DNA from: Aquamicrobium sp.
Lineage (GTDB): Bacteria; Pseudomonadota; Alphaproteobacteria; Rhizobiales; Rhizobiaceae
Direction: 5' to 3'
DNA length: 64,000 nucleotides
Assembly (NCBI RefSeq): GCF_023954335.1
Contig: NZ_JAMLIE010000005.1
Span: forward strand, 1 to 64,000
The notes under the pieces were generated by a model. That model made no database searches, had not been told where the DNA came from, and worked only from the letters and a program-made list of their open reading frames with translations. Positions 59,864 through 64,000 of this stretch are shown here, piece after piece; the first letter of the stretch is position 1; each line of letters begins with the position of its first letter. A program made the position numbers and the translations under genes.

Positions 59864-61336
59864 TTACTGGAGCCGGCTCTCGCGCCGCAGCGCGACGAAG
59901 GCGGAGACCGTCATCAGAAGCAGCAGCAGCGCGAAGGGGAAGCCGGTGGCGATGGCCCCGGCCTGCAGCGCGGCCAGCCCGCCGCCGAGCAGCAGCACGA
60001 TGGCCACCAGCCCCTCGAAGACCGCCCAGAACACGCGCTGCGCCACCGGCGCGTCGATCTTGCCGCCGGCGGTGATCGTGTCGATCACCAGCGAGCCGGA
60101 ATCCGACGAGGTGACGAAGAACATCACCACCAGCACGATGCCGAGTGGGGCGAGCACGCTCGACAGAGGCAGCGGCTCCAGCATGCGGAACAGCGACATC
60201 TCCGGGACGTAGGCGACGACGGTTTCCTGCACGCCGGTATAGCCGTCGGCGAGGAACTGCTCGATGGCGCCGCCGCCGAAGGCCGACATCCAGATCACCG
60301 AGACGATGGTCGGGATGATCAGCACACAGGTCACGAACTCGCGCACCGTGCGGCCGCGCGAGATGCGGGCGATGAACATGCCGACGAAGGGCGACCAGGA
60401 GATCCACCACGCCCAGTAGAAAGTCGTCCAGCCGTGGATGAAGTCGGTGTCCTCGCGGCCGATCCAGTTCGACAGCGCCGGCAGGGCCGCGACATAGTCG
60501 ACGGCGCTGGCGGCGGCGGTCGACAGGATCGCCAGCGTCGGCCCGAGCACGATCACCGCCAGCAGCAGCAGGACCGCGAGCAGCATGTTCAGCTCCGACA
60601 GCCGCCGCACGCCCTTGTCCATCCCCGAGACCACCGAGCCGAGCGCGACGGCGGTGATGCCGACGATCAGCAGCACGGCCATGTTGACCGTGTTGGGCAC
60701 GCCGTAGAGATGGTTGAGACCCGCCAGCGCCTGCGACGCGCCAAAGCCCAGCGAGGTGGCCAGCCCGAACAGCGTCGCGAACACGGCGAGGATGTCGATG
60801 ATGTGGCCGGTCCAGCCGCGGATGCGCTCGCCGAAGATCGGGTAGAAGGCCGAGCGGATCGACAGCGGCAGGCCGAGATTGTAGGCGGCCAGCGCCAGCG
60901 ACAGCGACACGACCGCATAGATCGCCCACGGATGCAGGCCCCAATGGTAGATCGTCGCCGCCATGCCCATGGCGCGCGCGGCCTCGACCGCCTCCGGCAC
61001 CAGCGCGCCGTCGACCACCGGCGGCGCGAGGCCGAGCGGCGGATGGTTGAAGTGGTACATCGGCTCCAGCACGCCGAAGAACATCAGGCCGATGCCCATG
61101 CCGGCGGCGAACAGCATGGCGAACCACGTCGCGTAGGAATAGTCGGGCCGGGCCGCCGCGCCGCCGATCCGCACCTTGCCGAGCGGGGTGACGATGAGCA
61201 CGAGGCAGAACAGCACGAAGATATTGGCCGCGGCCATGAACACCCAGTCGAAGGTGGTGGTCAGCCACACGCGCAGACCGCCCAGCACCTCGCCCGCGCT
61301 CTCGCGGAAGATCAGCGTGACGACGACGAAGACCAC
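59864..61336 (-). CDS. BCCT family transporter (betaine/carnitine/choline type), 5' end displaced by a frameshift
   Basis: The main open frame gives 490 residues of a BCCT transporter. MGIGLMFFGVLEPMYHF and the tryptophan-rich core FYWAWWISWSPFVGMFIARISRGRTVREF are the family signature. The family usually has 500-540 residues. The missing N-terminus is encoded just upstream in another frame (61337-61455); the frames would join after one added base near 61383. If the base is truly absent, only translation from the GTG at 61336, inside the first membrane helix, remains. First gene of the BCCT, Fsr, M24, M20 operon. Confidence 0.85.
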   Translation of the reverse strand: MVFVVVTLIFRESAGEVLGGLRVWLTTTFDWVFMAAANIFVLFCLVLIVTPLGKVRIGGAAARPDYSYATWFAMLFAAGMGIGLMFFGVLEPMYHFNHPPLGLAPPVVDGALVPEAVEAARAMGMAATIYHWGLHPWAIYAVVSLSLALAAYNLGLPLSIRSAFYPIFGERIRGWTGHIIDILAVFATLFGLATSLGFGASQALAGLNHLYGVPNTVNMAVLLIVGITAVALGSVVSGMDKGVRRLSELNMLLAVLLLLAVIVLGPTLAILSTAAASAVDYVAALPALSNWIGREDTDFIHGWTTFYWAWWISWSPFVGMFIARISRGRTVREFVTCVLIIPTIVSVIWMSAFGGGAIEQFLADGYTGVQETVVAYVPEMSLFRMLEPLPLSSVLAPLGIVLVVMFFVTSSDSGSLVIDTITAGGKIDAPVAQRVFWAVFEGLVAIVLLLGGGLAALQAGAIATGFPFALLLLLMTVSAFVALRRESRLQ

Positions 61337-61455
61337 CGCGCCGAGGCCGGAGATGGCGAAGACCGGATTGTGGATGTCGAGCCCATGAACAGGATGTTGT
61401 CCTGTCCAGGCTCGATTCCGTGCTCCTCCTGCTTCGGTGCCTGCACGTCGCTCAT
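61337..61455 (-). pseudogene. Out-of-frame N-terminal segment of the BCCT gene
   Basis: The ATG at 61455 has the strongest SD nearby (GAGGAGG, 6 nt) and encodes MSDVQAPKQEEHGIEPGQDN followed by ILFMG, then leaves the frame. The main BCCT frame resumes as LDIHNPVFAISGLGAVVFVV, the usual BCCT lead into helix 1. One base seems to be lost at GGGCTCGAC (about 61380-61388). Joined, they would give about 530 residues. Could be a real mutation or a sequencing/assembly slip. Confidence 0.72.
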
Positions 61456-61740
61456 GGGTGTCCTCCTCGGTGTTCCTGCCTGCCCTCCAGCCGGGTCAGG
61501 TCGCCTCTCCTCATGCGTTCCCCCACGAAAAGGATACAGGCGGCCGGGACGGCGCGGGAGGCCTGATAGCGACGCGCAAGCGACGCAAAGGAAGCGAATG
61601 CCGGCTTGCGCCGCCGCATTCCGCCCTCGACGGGACTCGGGCATGGAAATCGGCGTCCCGCCTACGGCTGCCGCAAAACCGATGGAATCGCCCGGTTGAA
61701 ATCGGCGAGGCGGTCGCGCACGATGCGATCGGGTTTGGAC

Positions 61741-61771
61741 GACCGGGTTTCCGGGCGACCGGGTTTCGGGC
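61741..61771 (+). repeat. Short tandem repeat in the leader of the WG-repeat gene
   Basis: GACCGGGTTTCCGGGC (61741-61756) is followed by GACCGGGTTTCGGGC (61757-61771), 9 nt before the start codon. The rest of the 325-bp divergent gap 61456-61780 shows nothing else I can name; it must hold promoters for both directions. Confidence 0.6.
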
Positions 61772-61780
61772 GGGTTGGCG

Positions 61781-64000
61781 ATGGCGGCACGGTTTTCTTT
61801 CACGGCGGGCGTGTTGCTCGCGCGTTCCCTCGGGGCGGCGATGCTGGCGGCCGGCGCGGCGATCCTGCCGGCGCAGGCGCAGGACGGCTTCCGCTGGGTG
61901 GCCGAGCCCCGCTTCGAGGACGCCGGCGCGGCCTTCGGCGGCGTGGTGCCGCTGCGCGAGGGCGAGCGCTGGGGCCTGATGGGCGCGGACGGCGCATGGG
62001 CGGCGCAGCCGATGTTCGAGGCGGTGGGCCGCAGCGGAGGCGAGCGCATCGCCGTGCGCCTCGCCGGCAAGTGGGGCGTCGCCGACGCCGCCGGCCGGCT
62101 GGTCGTGCCGCCGCTCTACGACGAGATCGGCACGCCCTCCGAGGTGACGCCCGTGCGGCTGGACGGGCGCTGGATCGCGCTCGACGGCGCCGGCGCGCAG
62201 CTTCAGGGCGACATCCCCATCGACACGCTCGCCGGCAATGACGGCACCTGCATCGCCGGCCTGAAGGACGGCGTGCCGGTGGTGGACGAGCGCGGCGGCA
62301 CGCCGCGCGTCACCGTCGGCGACAGGCCGGCCGCCATCCGCCGCCCGTCCGAGGGGCGCGTCGCGGTCGAGCAGGGCGACGGCTGGGGTGACGTCTATTG
62401 CGGCGCGCCGAGCCTTCAGGCCCATCCGACCTTCGAGGAATTGCGGCCGTTCTCCAACGATTTCGCCGCCGCGCGGCGCGACGGCGTCTGGGGCTACATC
62501 TCGCGCTACAGCACCTCGTGGGAGTTCACGCCGCGCTTCACCGCCGCGCGGGAGTTCGCCGACGGCCTCGCCCCCGTCCAGATCGAGGGCGGCCTGTGGG
62601 GCTACGTCAACCCGTTCGGCGACATGGCGATCGAGGCGCGCTTCACCGAGGCCTACAGCTTCTCCGACGGGCTCGCCGGCATCCGCGACGGCGAGCTGCG
62701 CGGCTTCGTCGCTACCGACGGCACGGTCGCGGTCGCGCCGCAGTTCGAGGATTTCTGGCGTCACGCGCGGGGCCTCGCCCCGGTCAAGCTCGGCGGCCTG
62801 TGGGGCGTCATCGCGCCGGACGCCACCGCCGCGCCCGGCCATCTCGACCTGCCGCTGGCCGCCCTGCGCGCCGAGGGGCCGGCGCAGGCGGAATTCTCCG
62901 TCCTCCCCTCGGTGCCGCATCTTTACTTCACGCAGGACTACGCCTCGTTCCACAGCCTGTGGGCCGACCCGGCGGGCGAGTTGCTCGTCACCACGCTGAA
63001 CGAGCCGCAGGGCGAGATCGAGGTTGGCGTCTGGGACCTGCGCAGCGGCCGGCTGGTGCGCAAGGTCGCCGCGCCCGAGGCGAGCCAGTCGCTGATGCTG
63101 CCCGGCAACGACCTCCTCGCCATCGGCCTGCGCACCGGGCATCTGGCGCTCACCGACCCGGTGAGCGGGCGCGAGCGCCACCGGCTGAAGCCGTTCGACG
63201 GCGCCGTCATCGCGCTCGCCTCGTCGGCCGACGGCAGGCTCCTTGCCGGCACGGACGGCGCCCGCATCGCGATCTGGTCGCAGGAAAGCGGCGCGCTCCT
63301 TCACCGCTTCGACGGCAAGGCCGTGGCGCTCAGTTTCTCCGCCGACGGCAGCCAGCTCTTCGGCGGCACCCGCTATGGCGGCATGACGATATGGCAGACC
63401 GATACCGGCGCGCCGTTCCTCGCCTTGCCCGACCAGCCGCTGGAGGGCGAGACCGTCTGGGATTCCGAGGGTCTCAGCGCGGCGGTCCCCACCGTCGCCG
63501 TCTCGCAGGACGGCGCGGTCGCCGCGCTGCGCACCGTCTCGCTTCAGGGCGCGGACGGCTTCTTCGCCACCTCCCACTCGGTCACGCTGACGCGGCCGAC
63601 CGCGCGGCGGACGATCCCGATCGACCCGCCGCTGCGCGACATTCTCGGCCTTTCCCTCTCCGGCGACGGCGCGCTGCTCGCCTTGTCGGGCCTCACCCCC
63701 GACGGCGACGAGACCACGGTGCTCGATCTCTACGACGCGGCAAGCGGCGAGCGGATCGCCCGCCATTCGCTGTGGGAGGCGGCGGACGCCGAGGGCCGCG
63801 CCATCGACAGACTGATTGTCTCGGCCGACCGGCTGGGCTTCCTGCCCGACGGCGACCTGATGATCGTCGGCGAGGGCGGGCAGGACATCCTGCGCATCGA
63901 GCCGCGCTCCGGCCGCGTCGAGGCGGTGATCGGCGAGCCGCTCGCCTTCCTCGCCACGCCCCAGAACGGCGGCGGGCAGAAGCTCTTCCTGTTCGAGGGG
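61781..64000 (+). CDS. Exported WG-repeat and beta-propeller (WD40-like) protein, partial at the window end
   Basis: An open frame of 740 codons from ATG 61781 to the window edge without a stop. Signal peptide to about residue 34 (AAILPAQAQD). Residues about 35-380 hold WG-type repeats: ERWGLMGADGAW, GKWGVADAAGRLVVPPLYDE, GVWGYISR, GLWGYVNPFGDM and GLWGVIAPD. From about residue 400 WD40-like strands follow, such as EIEVGVWDLRSGRLVRKV, GTDGARIAIWSQESGALLHRF and GMTIWQTDTG. This suggests a periplasmic or surface scaffold. No catalytic motif is seen and the C-terminus is unknown. Confidence 0.85.
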   Translation, partial: MAARFSFTAGVLLARSLGAAMLAAGAAILPAQAQDGFRWVAEPRFEDAGAAFGGVVPLREGERWGLMGADGAWAAQPMFEAVGRSGGERIAVRLAGKWGVADAAGRLVVPPLYDEIGTPSEVTPVRLDGRWIALDGAGAQLQGDIPIDTLAGNDGTCIAGLKDGVPVVDERGGTPRVTVGDRPAAIRRPSEGRVAVEQGDGWGDVYCGAPSLQAHPTFEELRPFSNDFAAARRDGVWGYISRYSTSWEFTPRFTAAREFADGLAPVQIEGGLWGYVNPFGDMAIEARFTEAYSFSDGLAGIRDGELRGFVATDGTVAVAPQFEDFWRHARGLAPVKLGGLWGVIAPDATAAPGHLDLPLAALRAEGPAQAEFSVLPSVPHLYFTQDYASFHSLWADPAGELLVTTLNEPQGEIEVGVWDLRSGRLVRKVAAPEASQSLMLPGNDLLAIGLRTGHLALTDPVSGRERHRLKPFDGAVIALASSADGRLLAGTDGARIAIWSQESGALLHRFDGKAVALSFSADGSQLFGGTRYGGMTIWQTDTGAPFLALPDQPLEGETVWDSEGLSAAVPTVAVSQDGAVAALRTVSLQGADGFFATSHSVTLTRPTARRTIPIDPPLRDILGLSLSGDGALLALSGLTPDGDETTVLDLYDAASGERIARHSLWEAADAEGRAIDRLIVSADRLGFLPDGDLMIVGEGGQDILRIEPRSGRVEAVIGEPLAFLATPQNGGGQKLFLFEG

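Overview
The window is high-GC DNA from an alphaproteobacterium, most likely a Hyphomicrobiales (Rhizobiales) soil or plant-associated species of the Mesorhizobium/Aminobacter kind. The pointers are the dense set of ABC importers and LysR/GntR/TetR regulators, the imelysin/di-haem oxidoreductase/DUF1513 operon, a BcsS-like protein, and several families of palindromic intergenic repeats of the type scattered through rhizobial genomes. I see no rRNA, tRNA, CRISPR array or phage genes. Apart from one IS481-type insertion sequence, the region reads as chromosomal catabolic DNA.

Layout. 1-6212: LysR regulator, amidohydrolase, hydantoinase, N-carbamoyl amino acid hydrolase and hydantoin-type racemase, which together form a hydantoin or cyclic-ureide degradation set. 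6239-17117: an acyl-CoA module (TetR, SDR, acyl-CoA dehydrogenase, acyl-CoA ligase, enoyl-CoA hydratase-like protein, a four-gene polyamine-type ABC importer, a second TetR, MaoC dehydratase). 17352-22531: periplasmic iron-type operon imelysin, di-haem oxidoreductase, imelysin, DUF1513; the second imelysin is preceded by a broken partial duplicate of its own 5' end. 23016-27185: DUF819 membrane protein, PLP decarboxylase/lyase and class III aminotransferase. 27569-30682: glycine-betaine-type ABC importer. 30923-34837: BcsS-like protein, LysR, Xaa-Pro peptidase and GntR, divergent from a complete dipeptide-type ABC operon (35085-40385).

40527-48585 is the most interesting part. A minus-strand operon starts with a near-canonical 2,2-dialkylglycine decarboxylase (dgdA), divergent from its LysR regulator (dgdR). 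It continues with the small and large subunits of a B12-dependent acyl-CoA mutase whose active site matches 2-hydroxyisobutyryl-CoA mutase rather than methylmalonyl-CoA mutase, then an enoyl-CoA hydratase, an acyl-CoA ligase and an orphan branched-chain-amino-acid-type binding protein. The inferred job is breakdown of carbon skeletons with a fully substituted alpha carbon, such as 2-aminoisobutyrate and 2-hydroxyisobutyrate.

48679-64000: two exported proteins of unknown function; a second glycine-betaine-type ABC operon; TetR plus RidA; the IS481-family element inserted exactly at the ridA stop codon; and a minus-strand operon with a BCCT transporter (5' end frameshifted), an Fsr-like MFS exporter, an ectoine-hydrolase-like M24 protein and an M20 amidohydrolase. 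The window ends inside a large exported WG-repeat/beta-propeller protein.

Five copies of a 140-175 bp inverted-repeat element sit between genes. The tetraloops of its two hairpins are complementary to each other and co-vary between copies. Two other palindromic repeat families occur twice each.
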